From: Leptospirillum sp.
Lineage (GTDB): Bacteria > Nitrospirota > Leptospirillia > Leptospirillales > Leptospirillaceae
Assembly: GCA_027343785.1 (NCBI GenBank)
Contig: DAHWKF010000101.1
Coordinates: forward strand, 1 to 28,114
Direction of reading: 5' to 3'
DNA length: 28,114 bases
The notes under the pieces are model-generated. The model saw only the letters and a program-made list of their open reading frames with translations. It did not search any database and had not been told where the DNA came from. Positions 1-7,842 of this stretch are shown here, piece after piece (the stretch's first letter is position 1; each line of letters starts with the position of its first letter). Position numbers and translations under genes: made by a program.

Positions 1-806
1 ACGTCGACAAGGGGGACCCGGTTCATCGCGGACAGGTTCTCGCCTATATCTTTGATCCGGAACTTTACCAGAAGTATCAGAAAGAGCTGGCTGAAGCCGA
101 GATCGCCCGGATCACCTTCGAACGGAAGAAGGAAGTCTGGAAAGCCGACCATCGGGTCATTTCGCTGGAAAATGTCCAGCGGGCGGAAGCTTTGTATCGT
201 GAGAAAGAAGCCAATGCCGAATACGATCACGCCTTGGTCAGGTACAAGACGATTGTGGCCCCTTTTGACGGGGTCATCACTCGTCGCTATATCGATCCGT
301 GGAATCTGATATCCACGGGAACAGGCACGACGGAACACGCCTTGCCACTTTTAAAAGAATCTTACGTAGACATGATGCGTCTTTATGTCGGGGTTCCGGA
401 GTCCGAGGTTCGTTATATCAAGCGAGGCCTTCCGGTCTGGCTCGAAGTCCAGGGACTGGAAGGACGAAAGTTTGAGGGCAGGGTGACCCGGTATGACTAT
501 GCAATGGATCATGAGACCCGAACGATGCGGACCGAAGTCGATATCCTGAACCCCGATCATAAATTGATGCCCGGAATGTTCGTCTGGGCCCATATCCTGC
601 TGAAGGTCTACCACAATACCCTTTCTGTGCCTCAGATGGCCGTCATCGAAGAACGCCATGGAGACTTCGCCTATGTCATCAGGAACGGAAAAAAAGTGAA
701 GGTCCCCATTGTCGTCGGAGACGCAAATGATGGTTATGTCCAGATCCTGCAAGGATTGAAGGAAAACGAACCGGTTCTCGTCAAGCTTTACCAGACTGTC
801 TTTTAG
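1..806 (+). CDS. RND efflux periplasmic adaptor (HlyD/MFP family), 5' truncated
   Basis: Partial gene: the reading frame is open from position 3 and stops at TAG 804-806, leaving 267 visible residues. Adaptors of this family bridge an inner-membrane RND pump and a TolC-type channel in the periplasm. The visible part starts inside the lipoyl-like domain (DKGDPVHRGQ, then AYIFDPEL), passes through an alpha-hairpin, re-enters the lipoyl/beta-barrel region at VAPFDGVITRR, and continues with the beta-barrel (FEGRVTR, TRTMRTEVD, MPGMFVWA) and the membrane-proximal domain. It is clearly paralogous to the adaptor at 6587-7798, which shares DKGD.VH.GQ.LAYI.DPEL and RTMRTEVD. The N-terminus and any membrane anchor lie outside the window. 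The RND permease follows 93 bases downstream, so the two probably form one operon. Substrate is unknown. Confidence 0.9.
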   Translation, partial: VDKGDPVHRGQVLAYIFDPELYQKYQKELAEAEIARITFERKKEVWKADHRVISLENVQRAEALYREKEANAEYDHALVRYKTIVAPFDGVITRRYIDPWNLISTGTGTTEHALPLLKESYVDMMRLYVGVPESEVRYIKRGLPVWLEVQGLEGRKFEGRVTRYDYAMDHETRTMRTEVDILNPDHKLMPGMFVWAHILLKVYHNTLSVPQMAVIEERHGDFAYVIRNGKKVKVPIVVGDANDGYVQILQGLKENEPVLVKLYQTVF

Positions 807-842
807 TTACTATCCCGAATTTGGCGACATCTTTTTTCGTGA

Positions 843-866
843 CCGGATGTTCTCGCATTCATCCGG
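843..866 (+). repeat. Intercistronic inverted repeat between adaptor and permease
   Basis: Perfect 7-bp arms CCGGATG (843-849) and CATCCGG (860-866) with a 10-base loop, in the 93-base gap before the permease start. There is no T-run after it, so it is not a standard terminator. It may be an RNA processing or stabilising hairpin, or an operator. Function is inferred only. Confidence 0.4.
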
Positions 867-899
867 ATTGACCATCCAGTCACAAGGGAGAACTCCAGA

Positions 900-3800
900 G
901 TGTTTCTAGTCAGATTTTCCCTGAAAAGTCCCTATACCATCGTCGCCCTCGCTTTGGCGATCGTTTTGTTAGGTGTCCAGAGCATTTCGTCCATGAATGT
1001 TTCGATCTTTCCGAAGATCCCCGATCCGGACGTAGAGGTTCTCACGGTTTTTCCGGGAATGAACATTTATGACGTGGAGATGGACATCACCGAACAGATG
1101 GAGCGCTTTATCCTGCAGGCGCCCTATATCCGGAGTATCAAATCGGAGAGTCTGGTCGGAATCAGCATGATCAACGTCCGCTTCCGCTCCGTATACTCTC
1201 TTTCTGCAGGGGTAGCCATGGTGGTCTCGATGGTCTATTCCTCCATGAAATATCTTCCCCCGGGAATATTTCCCCCCATTATCATACCGTTTGGAGTATC
1301 CGCCATTCCTATAGCCGATATCATTGAGGAAAGTCATGAGCTGACCCAGATGCAGCTCTATGATATCGGCTATTACAATATCCGTTCCCAGATGGGGACA
1401 ATCCCGGGAGCGGCGGCCCCTCCCGTCTTTGGAGGATTGTCCCGCCAGATCCAGGTTTATACCAACAATACGGCAATGTTGAGCCGGGGGCTTTCCATCT
1501 GGGATATCGTCCAGACGCTGAACCGGCAGAATGTGATCTGGCCCGCCGGTTTTGCGAAGATCGGAACCCAGAGCTACAACGTATTTGTCAACGCTCTTCT
1601 GGGAGACCCCAAAACTTCCATTAATAACGTACCCATCAAGGTAGAGCATGGGCAGCCTGTTTATATCAAGGACATCGGAGTTGCAAAGGATTCCTACCGT
1701 ATTCAGACAAACCCTGTTCGTGTGGATGGAAGAAAATCGGTCTATATACCTCTCCTCAAACAAACCGGGGCCAATACCGTCAAAGTGGTGGAAGCGACCC
1801 GAAAGGCCCTGAAAACATTTTACGGTTTGCCAAAAAGCTTGCGGCTGTCGGTTATTTTTGACCAGTCTGTTTACATCAAGGATTCGGTGGCGAGCCTGGA
1901 ACGGGAAGGGATAATCGGGATCATCCTGACCGCACTCATGATCCTTGTTTTCCTGGGAAATGTCAGGGCCACACTGATCATCTTCACATCGATCCCCCTG
2001 TCTTTACTGACGGGCGTATTCCTGCTGGACGCAACAGGGCAGACGATCAATATCATGACCCTGGGGGGGTTGGCTCTCGCCATTGGCCGTCTGGTGGACG
2101 ATTCGATTGTCGTTCTCGAAAACACCAATCGCCATCTGGAAATGGGAAGCGACCCCTATACGGCCTCATTGGAAGGGGCGGGTGAGGTTGCCATGCCCGT
2201 CCTGGCTTCCACGATCGCAACCATGATCGTTTTTTCTCCTGTTCTTTTTCTGGTGGGAAAGGGAAAGTTCCTCTTTACTCCGCTGGCGGCGGCTGTGGCT
2301 TTTTCGATGGTGGCATCCTACTTCGTTTCGATGACGCTGGTTCCGGTTCTGTCGAGATGGTTCATGAAGCCGGAATCCTATTATGAGGGTCGGGACAGTC
2401 TGTTTCGCCGGAGCATCAAACGATTTGAAAAGGCGTTTGACAAATTCCGTGAGGGATATCGAACGGTACTTATGCAGGCTCTGGCGCGCAGAAAGATTTT
2501 TTCGGTGATGCTGGGGGCCGCTTTTTTGTCCTCCTTCTTTCTGGCGTCGCAGATTGGATCGGAATATTTTCCTTCCGATGACACGGGAGCGTTTATCATT
2601 TCTGTCCGTCTTCCGGACGGCTCCAGAATCGAGTTGACGGATGCTTATATGGCCCGGATAGACGGAGCGATCCGTCAGGTTATTCCCCGGAAAGAAATCA
2701 TTCATATTGTGGCGAACGAAGGGGTCCGTCCTGGCTGGGCATCGATGTACTCGACCAATCTTTGGGCCCATATGGCTTTTATCCTGGTCCAGATGGTCCC
2801 TTCCTCTCATCGCAAGCAATCGATTTGGGAGTATGAATCCCGGCTCCGGCCCTATCTGGAGAAGAAGTTTCCCAATGTCGAGTTTGATTTCGAATCCTCA
2901 TCCATCATTACTCAGGTCTTATCGGGATCCGGTGAGGCTCCCATTGATATCCAGTTGTTGGGGCCCAGTTATTCGAAGCTGGGTGAAATTTCAAAAGACA
3001 TTCGTGACCGGATCTCAAAAATTCCGGGTACGGTCGATGTCAGGGTCAAGCAAAATTTTCATTACCCATCCATGTATGTCAGGGTTGACCGGGACAAGGC
3101 CGCTTTTCTTGGGGTATCAGAGCTTGATGTAGAGCGTCAGGCCATTACCAGCCTTGTGACAGACAATGCCATCGGGGAAAATTTCTGGGTTGATCCCAGA
3201 TCGGGTAACCCATATTTTCTGACGGCCCAATACCCTGAGGACCGGATCAACAACATGGATGCCCTGAACAATATCCTGATTCGTCCTCTGGGCAGTTCGG
3301 ATGTGACCGCACCAGGGTCCCAAGCGCCCCCCGTCTATCTCAGGGATATCGCTTCCATCAAGAGGATCACCATACCCCCGGCCATTTTCCACTACAACGT
3401 TGAAAGGGTGGTGGATGTGCTCGTCAATGTCCGTCATGAAAGGGGGGCATCGATGGGAGCGGTAGGGGACAAAATTGAAGGAATCCTGAAGCATTACCCG
3501 ATGCCTGAAGGGTATTCGTGGCATGAAACGGGGATGTTGGCCAGCATGCATCGATCGTTCGGATCGATGGGGATAGCCGTCGCGCTGGCGATGGCGCTCG
3601 TCTATCTGGCTCTTGTCGCCCAGTTCCAGTCTTTTCTGGACCCGTTCATCATCATGCTGTCGGTTCCCTTCGGCCTGATCGGTGTGGTGATCATGCTCTA
3701 TATCACCGGGTCCGGATTCAATGTGGAGTCGTTGATCGGAATCATCATGGATATCGGAATCGGGGTTTCGAATTCTGTGTTGCTGGTGGAGTTTGCGATT

Positions 3801-4082
3801 CGTCTCAGGGAGAGAGGGGCTCCGCTCGTGAGGGCTGTGATAGAAGCGGGAGCCACACGTCTGAGGCCCATTCTGATGACGGCTATCGGGACAGTTCTGG
3901 CCATGATTCCAACCGCCATCGGTATGGGAGAAGGTTCAGGCCCCGAAGAGCCTTTGGCGCGCGCAGTGATTGGCGGATTGCTGGTCATGACGATTTTGAC
4001 CCTTTTCCAGGTTCCGATTCTTTATGTTCTTTTTCACCAACTGGAAGATCGGTGGAATGCAAGGAAAGGAAGGCGGGAATGA
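900..4082 (+). CDS. RND family efflux permease (AcrB/CzcA-like inner-membrane pump)
   Basis: 1060 residues, the usual size for an RND pump, starting at GTG 900 behind AAGGGAG (884-890). The expected 12-TM, two-lobe architecture is visible: TM1 at residues ~10-30, a large periplasmic loop, a TM2-6 block at ~335-490, a second loop, and TM8-12 at ~860-1045. The TM4 proton-relay aspartates are present as D400-D401 in GRLVDDSIVVLEN. In TM10, the position matching AcrB K940 is serine (S957 in GVSNSVLLVEF). The protein would use the proton gradient to export a drug, solvent or metal ion; the sequence does not fix which. The upstream adaptor and the adaptor/TolC pair at 6587-9342 are the likely partners. 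The TM10 substitution resembles what I recall from a VSNS-type RND clade, so it need not mean loss of function. Confidence 0.93.
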   Translation: MFLVRFSLKSPYTIVALALAIVLLGVQSISSMNVSIFPKIPDPDVEVLTVFPGMNIYDVEMDITEQMERFILQAPYIRSIKSESLVGISMINVRFRSVYSLSAGVAMVVSMVYSSMKYLPPGIFPPIIIPFGVSAIPIADIIEESHELTQMQLYDIGYYNIRSQMGTIPGAAAPPVFGGLSRQIQVYTNNTAMLSRGLSIWDIVQTLNRQNVIWPAGFAKIGTQSYNVFVNALLGDPKTSINNVPIKVEHGQPVYIKDIGVAKDSYRIQTNPVRVDGRKSVYIPLLKQTGANTVKVVEATRKALKTFYGLPKSLRLSVIFDQSVYIKDSVASLEREGIIGIILTALMILVFLGNVRATLIIFTSIPLSLLTGVFLLDATGQTINIMTLGGLALAIGRLVDDSIVVLENTNRHLEMGSDPYTASLEGAGEVAMPVLASTIATMIVFSPVLFLVGKGKFLFTPLAAAVAFSMVASYFVSMTLVPVLSRWFMKPESYYEGRDSLFRRSIKRFEKAFDKFREGYRTVLMQALARRKIFSVMLGAAFLSSFFLASQIGSEYFPSDDTGAFIISVRLPDGSRIELTDAYMARIDGAIRQVIPRKEIIHIVANEGVRPGWASMYSTNLWAHMAFILVQMVPSSHRKQSIWEYESRLRPYLEKKFPNVEFDFESSSIITQVLSGSGEAPIDIQLLGPSYSKLGEISKDIRDRISKIPGTVDVRVKQNFHYPSMYVRVDRDKAAFLGVSELDVERQAITSLVTDNAIGENFWVDPRSGNPYFLTAQYPEDRINNMDALNNILIRPLGSSDVTAPGSQAPPVYLRDIASIKRITIPPAIFHYNVERVVDVLVNVRHERGASMGAVGDKIEGILKHYPMPEGYSWHETGMLASMHRSFGSMGIAVALAMALVYLALVAQFQSFLDPFIIMLSVPFGLIGVVIMLYITGSGFNVESLIGIIMDIGIGVSNSVLLVEFAIRLRERGAPLVRAVIEAGATRLRPILMTAIGTVLAMIPTAIGMGEGSGPEEPLARAVIGGLLVMTILTLFQVPILYVLFHQLEDRWNARKGRRE

Positions 4083-4092
4083 TTTCCCCGCC
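4072..4092. terminator. Hairpin between convergent permease and ygfZ genes
   Basis: Arms GGCGGG (4072-4077) and CCCGCC (4087-4092) with a 9-base loop that contains the permease TGA stop (4080-4082). It lies between two convergent genes, so it may end both transcripts. The plus-strand side has no T-tract. The minus-strand side is followed by a pyrimidine-rich stretch. Confidence 0.5.
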
Positions 4093-4100
4093 CCAAAAAT

Positions 4101-5099
4101 TTATACAAAAGGGATGGAGTGAACGGCCAGTTTTTGGGCGTTCGGAAGCAGGAGTTCAGTTCCCGCTTCCCAGTAAGCTTTTTTGAGGTAACCGAGTCCG
4201 ATCGTTTTTTTCAATACGGGGGAATAGGCTATCCGGGTCAGAACGCCGGCTTCGCTTCCATCCTCCGGGCTGGTGATCGTCAGCGGGGGAACCGCATCTC
4301 CCGTGGGGTCAGCCAATAAAAAGCCGCAGAGCTGGCGGTTCAGGTGTCCCTGGAATTTGAGTCGTGTGACGGGTTCCTGTCCGACATAACAACCCTTGTT
4401 ATAGGAGACACCGACAGAATCCAGTCCGGCTTCGGCAGGAAAATGACCCTCATTGAGTTCGGTCGGGTAGAGGGGAATCCCTTTTTCAGTGAGATAGTTT
4501 ATATAGCCTGCATTGTCCAGGAAAACACCGCCGAGTTCGTTTGCCGCGGTTTCTAGGTGGTGGATTAAAGCTGAATAGGCGGCTGTCGGCACCAAAAGAT
4601 CTGCCTGGGGACCAACGGGGAGGTCGAGCTGGAATGAAGAAGGGTGAAGCAATGCCCATCCTCCGCTTTTCAGGAACCGGAGAGAGGAGCCGGAAGGATC
4701 GGGTTCCAGCAGAGGAAGTAGCAGAGTGAATGTTTCGGGACCGACGATTCTGATGTCACGAAAGTTGTCCGTATCGTCTGATATTCGGGCCTTTGTTCTG
4801 AAAAACAGGTATTTCTTGAGGTGCGCGAGAAATATTTCGCGGGTTCCGGCAGATGGATGGAGGCCGATTCGATCGGGAAAAATTGAACACCATGCATCGA
4901 AGAATATGCGCGCCTTGGGGTTCAGAAAAAGCGCATACGACAGCGATCCCTCTTCCTGCTTTTCGATATCCTGGCTCATGATTCCTTGCAGGAAGCTCTT
5001 TCGGTCCTCGCCCTCCACGAAAAAAGTTGGCCGGGAAACAGAAGGAACATGGATACCGACTTTCTGGTGAGCTTGTGTTGTATCAGGTACTGCAGGCAT
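4101..5099 (-). CDS. ygfZ: Folate-binding protein YgfZ (GcvT-like, Fe-S cluster maintenance)
   Basis: 332 residues from ATG 5099, preceded on the minus strand by AAGGAG at 5-base spacing. An in-frame TTG further upstream (5117) lacks such a site and was not used. The family signature KGCYVGQE is at residues 235-242, with the conserved cysteine at C237, followed by a VTRLKFQGHLNR segment. YgfZ/IBA57-type proteins bind tetrahydrofolate and help build or repair certain iron-sulfur enzymes; they resemble the T-protein of glycine cleavage without its catalytic role. The gene runs opposite to all efflux genes around it and splits the efflux locus in two. A separate sigma-70-like promoter at 5152-5181 fits independent expression. 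Confidence 0.88.
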   Translation of the reverse strand: MPAVPDTTQAHQKVGIHVPSVSRPTFFVEGEDRKSFLQGIMSQDIEKQEEGSLSYALFLNPKARIFFDAWCSIFPDRIGLHPSAGTREIFLAHLKKYLFFRTKARISDDTDNFRDIRIVGPETFTLLLPLLEPDPSGSSLRFLKSGGWALLHPSSFQLDLPVGPQADLLVPTAAYSALIHHLETAANELGGVFLDNAGYINYLTEKGIPLYPTELNEGHFPAEAGLDSVGVSYNKGCYVGQEPVTRLKFQGHLNRQLCGFLLADPTGDAVPPLTITSPEDGSEAGVLTRIAYSPVLKKTIGLGYLKKAYWEAGTELLLPNAQKLAVHSIPFV

Positions 5100-5151
5100 G
5101 GAGTCTCCTTCGGGCAATGAGGTTCTGTTTTTCTGTTCATGACGATATTTA

Positions 5152-5181
5152 ATGATAGGAATCCGTTTTTCATACTGTCAA
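5152..5181 (-). promoter_or_regulatory. Sigma-70-like promoter for ygfZ
   Basis: Read on the minus strand: -35 TTGACA (5176-5181, full consensus), an 18-base spacer, and -10 TATCAT (5152-5157, 5 of 6). A start near 5145 would leave a leader of about 45 bases before the ATG at 5099. It sits in the divergent gap with the regulator gene, so regulation of either gene could affect the other. Confidence 0.65.
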
Positions 5182-5201
5182 TCTTTAGATGAGGTACCGG
5201 A

Positions 5202-6581
5202 TTGAAAATTCTGGTGATTGACGATGAAGAGGCTCTGCTCGAGGTTCTGGGGCCTTCCCTGGAGAGGGACGGTCACGAAGTTTCCACGGCAAAGAACGGA
5301 GAAGAGGCCTTCTGTCAACTGGAAAAAGGAGACTGGGAAATTGTCCTTCTGGATTTGAAACTGGGAGATGAGGACGGAGTCGCCATCCTTCAGCGAACCC
5401 TTTCCAGGTGGCCTTCCCTCATTGTCCTGATCATGACGGCGTTCGGGCGGATCGAACAAGCGGTGGAGGCCATGCGGGCCGGCGCTTTTGATTTTCTGGA
5501 AAAACCCTTTTCCCTGTCTTACCTCAGAATACGTATAGACAAGGTCCATGCACACCTGAACTTGAGGACACTCAACGGGATGTTGCGGGAGGAACTGGGC
5601 AGGACAAAAAATGTTCTTGCCGGTTCCCATCCGCTGATCTTGCAGGTAAAGGACCAGATTTCGCGATTTGCGAAAGTGGAATTACCGGTTCTGATTACCG
5701 GAGAGTCAGGAACCGGAAAAGAGGTTGCAGCCAGGATGATCGTCAATGAATCAAACCGCTCGGAAAAGCCTTTTGTTGTTATCAATTGTGGGGCCGTTCC
5801 TGAAAATCTGATGGAATCCATTTTGTTCGGCCATGAGAAAGGGGCTTTTACCGGAGCTTACGCCCAGCAGAAAGGGAAGTTTGAACTGGCGGACGGCGGG
5901 ACGATTTTCCTTGACGAGATTGGAGAATTGCCTTTGATGTTGCAGGTCAAACTCTTGCGTGTGATTGAAAGCGGAGAGTTCGAGCGAGTGGGAGGAGATC
6001 GCAGCATCAGGGTGAATGTCAGGATTATTTCAGCGACAAACAGGAATCTGGAAAAAATGATTCAAAATGGGGAATTTCGTTCAGACCTTTTTTATCGGCT
6101 GAACGTTTTGGGACTTGAAATGCCTTCTTTGAGGGAACGGATCGATGACTTGCCAGAACTTGTTGACAATATTCTGGAAAATCTGGCCCGGGACCTTCAC
6201 AGGCGTCTTGAAAAAGATCCTTCCCTTATTCCCATCCTGAAAAGAAAGTCATGGCCCGGCAACATAAGGGAACTGAAAAACGTACTTGAGCGGATGGCGG
6301 TTCTCTCGGAAGACGGAATAATCTGTGGACAGAATTTAGTCATGAACTCATGGGAGACAAATCAGGGTGCCGGAAACTTGTCATCCGCTCCTGAACAGCT
6401 TAATGGCTGGAATTTTCAGCGGGAGATGAGATGGAATGAACAAAAAATGATTCAGATGGCGCTGGAAAAGGCTGGAGGCAATCATACGACGGCAGCACGA
6501 ATTTTGGGTATGAAAAGAACGACTTTTCAGTATAGGCTCAAAAAGATGGCGTTTTTGAATACCGACACCACAGAGGAGTAA
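5202..6581 (+). CDS. Sigma-54-dependent response regulator (NtrC/AtoC type)
   Basis: 459 residues, TTG start at 5202 with GAGG 7 bases upstream. The domains are in classical order. A receiver (1-~120) has the acidic pocket D7-D8, phospho-acceptor D51 in LLDLKL, a T in IMTAFG and K in FLEKPF. An AAA+ sigma-54 activation domain (~140-370) has Walker A GESGTGKE (167-174), the sigma-54 contact loop GAFTGA (214-219) and Walker B IFLDEIGEL. A Fis-type helix-turn-helix lies at the end (~425-455, NHTTAARILGMKRTTFQYRL). Such proteins use ATP hydrolysis to open sigma-54 promoters after phosphorylation by a sensor kinase. No kinase gene is in the window. The stop is 5 bases before the second adaptor gene, so it is probably co-transcribed with that adaptor and the TolC-like channel, and probably controls efflux. 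I found no convincing -24/-12 site in the gaps. Confidence 0.93.
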   Translation: MKILVIDDEEALLEVLGPSLERDGHEVSTAKNGEEAFCQLEKGDWEIVLLDLKLGDEDGVAILQRTLSRWPSLIVLIMTAFGRIEQAVEAMRAGAFDFLEKPFSLSYLRIRIDKVHAHLNLRTLNGMLREELGRTKNVLAGSHPLILQVKDQISRFAKVELPVLITGESGTGKEVAARMIVNESNRSEKPFVVINCGAVPENLMESILFGHEKGAFTGAYAQQKGKFELADGGTIFLDEIGELPLMLQVKLLRVIESGEFERVGGDRSIRVNVRIISATNRNLEKMIQNGEFRSDLFYRLNVLGLEMPSLRERIDDLPELVDNILENLARDLHRRLEKDPSLIPILKRKSWPGNIRELKNVLERMAVLSEDGIICGQNLVMNSWETNQGAGNLSSAPEQLNGWNFQREMRWNEQKMIQMALEKAGGNHTTAARILGMKRTTFQYRLKKMAFLNTDTTEE

Positions 6582-6586
6582 TCGTC

Positions 6587-7798
6587 TTGGCTGATGAGAA
6601 GAAAACGCCTTCGGGCGGGGATGCGGAAGGGGATGTTCTGCCGGAGCATTTTCGGGAAGAAGTGGATCTCGACAAGGTTTCTCATAATCCGCGGATTCAA
6701 AAATGGGCTGCCGGAATTCTGATTTTTCTGATTGTGGCGCCCATTGTTGTTTTTGTCCTGAACAAGATCTTTCCGATGAAGCAGACCAAAAAGCCGCTTC
6801 AGGTCGTCCAGGTCCTTCGCCTCAGATCCCGGACAATGTACCACAAGGTGACGATTCCGGCCGGTATACGATCATTTCGTCAGACGATCATTTATGCCCA
6901 TGTTCCTGGTTACCTCAAGACACTGAATGTCGACAAGGGAGATTATGTTCACAAGGGGCAGATCCTTGCGTATATTCAGGACCCGGAACTCCGGCAGGCA
7001 TTGGAGGAAAAAAAGGCCAGGGTCCGAATCAGCTATTTGACGTACAGACGGATCAAGAAAGTCTGGTTATCCCATCCAGCGTTAATTTCCGAACAACGTG
7101 TTCAGGAAAAGCTGGCCGCTTATCTTGCCGCCGTTTCGGCCATGCGTCATGACGAAGCCCTTGTGGATTATAAAACTGTTCGGGCTCCTTTCGACGGAAT
7201 GATCACCCACCGGTTTGTCGATCAGGGGAAACTGATTTCACGGGGAACCGAACAAACTGCTTCGATCCAGCCGATCATAACGATTGAGCAAGTCAAAACA
7301 TTACGTGCCTATGTGTGGGTTCCGGCGGACGTGGCCCCTCATATCCGTCGAGGTCAACGGGTGATAGCTCGTTTTGCGGGACTTCCCGGCCAGTCGTTCG
7401 AGGGGAGGGTAACCCGGTTCGATGCGGAGGAGAACAAACGGACACGAACCATGCGCACGGAAGTCGACTTTGACAACAAGGATCTTGTTGTCCATCCGGG
7501 AATGTACGGGCAGTTTACCTTTTATCTGAAAAAGCTTCACCAGGCCATACTGGTTCCCGGTGGGGCAATCCGGTCTGAAAAAGGGAAAGGATTGTCGCTA
7601 GCCATCGTTGAGGATGGCGTCGTTCATATAAGGAAAATAAAAATTGGAATCGACAACGCTATTTGGGCCCAGATCGAATCCGGAGTCAAGGCCGGAGACC
7701 AGGTGGTGATGATGGGAAAATGGCATGTGCGTGATGGGCAGAAAGTCCGGGCTATTCCTTACAAAGGTGTTCCGTTCAGGCCGGCCAGACAGCTATGA
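6587..7798 (+). CDS. RND efflux periplasmic adaptor (HlyD/MFP family), second copy
   Basis: 403 residues, TTG start at 6587 with AGAGGAG 8 bases upstream. A cytoplasmic N-terminal tail of ~40 residues is followed by one membrane anchor (~42-64, GILIFLIVAPIVVFVL). Next come the first half of the lipoyl domain (DKGDYVHKGQILAYI), an alpha-hairpin, the second half (VRAPFDGMITHRF), a beta-barrel (FEGRVTRF, RTMRTEVDF, HPGMYGQF) and a membrane-proximal domain. It would link an inner-membrane pump to the outer-membrane channel encoded immediately downstream. No second permease lies beside it, so it either shares the permease at 900-4082 or works with a pump encoded elsewhere. Its stop overlaps an ATGA, but the channel gene more likely starts at 7843. 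Confidence 0.92.
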   Translation: MADEKKTPSGGDAEGDVLPEHFREEVDLDKVSHNPRIQKWAAGILIFLIVAPIVVFVLNKIFPMKQTKKPLQVVQVLRLRSRTMYHKVTIPAGIRSFRQTIIYAHVPGYLKTLNVDKGDYVHKGQILAYIQDPELRQALEEKKARVRISYLTYRRIKKVWLSHPALISEQRVQEKLAAYLAAVSAMRHDEALVDYKTVRAPFDGMITHRFVDQGKLISRGTEQTASIQPIITIEQVKTLRAYVWVPADVAPHIRRGQRVIARFAGLPGQSFEGRVTRFDAEENKRTRTMRTEVDFDNKDLVVHPGMYGQFTFYLKKLHQAILVPGGAIRSEKGKGLSLAIVEDGVVHIRKIKIGIDNAIWAQIESGVKAGDQVVMMGKWHVRDGQKVRAIPYKGVPFRPARQL

Positions 7799-7842
7799 TC
7801 AGACTCATGTGCAACTATCCAGTCAGAACGGGAGGGAAATAC

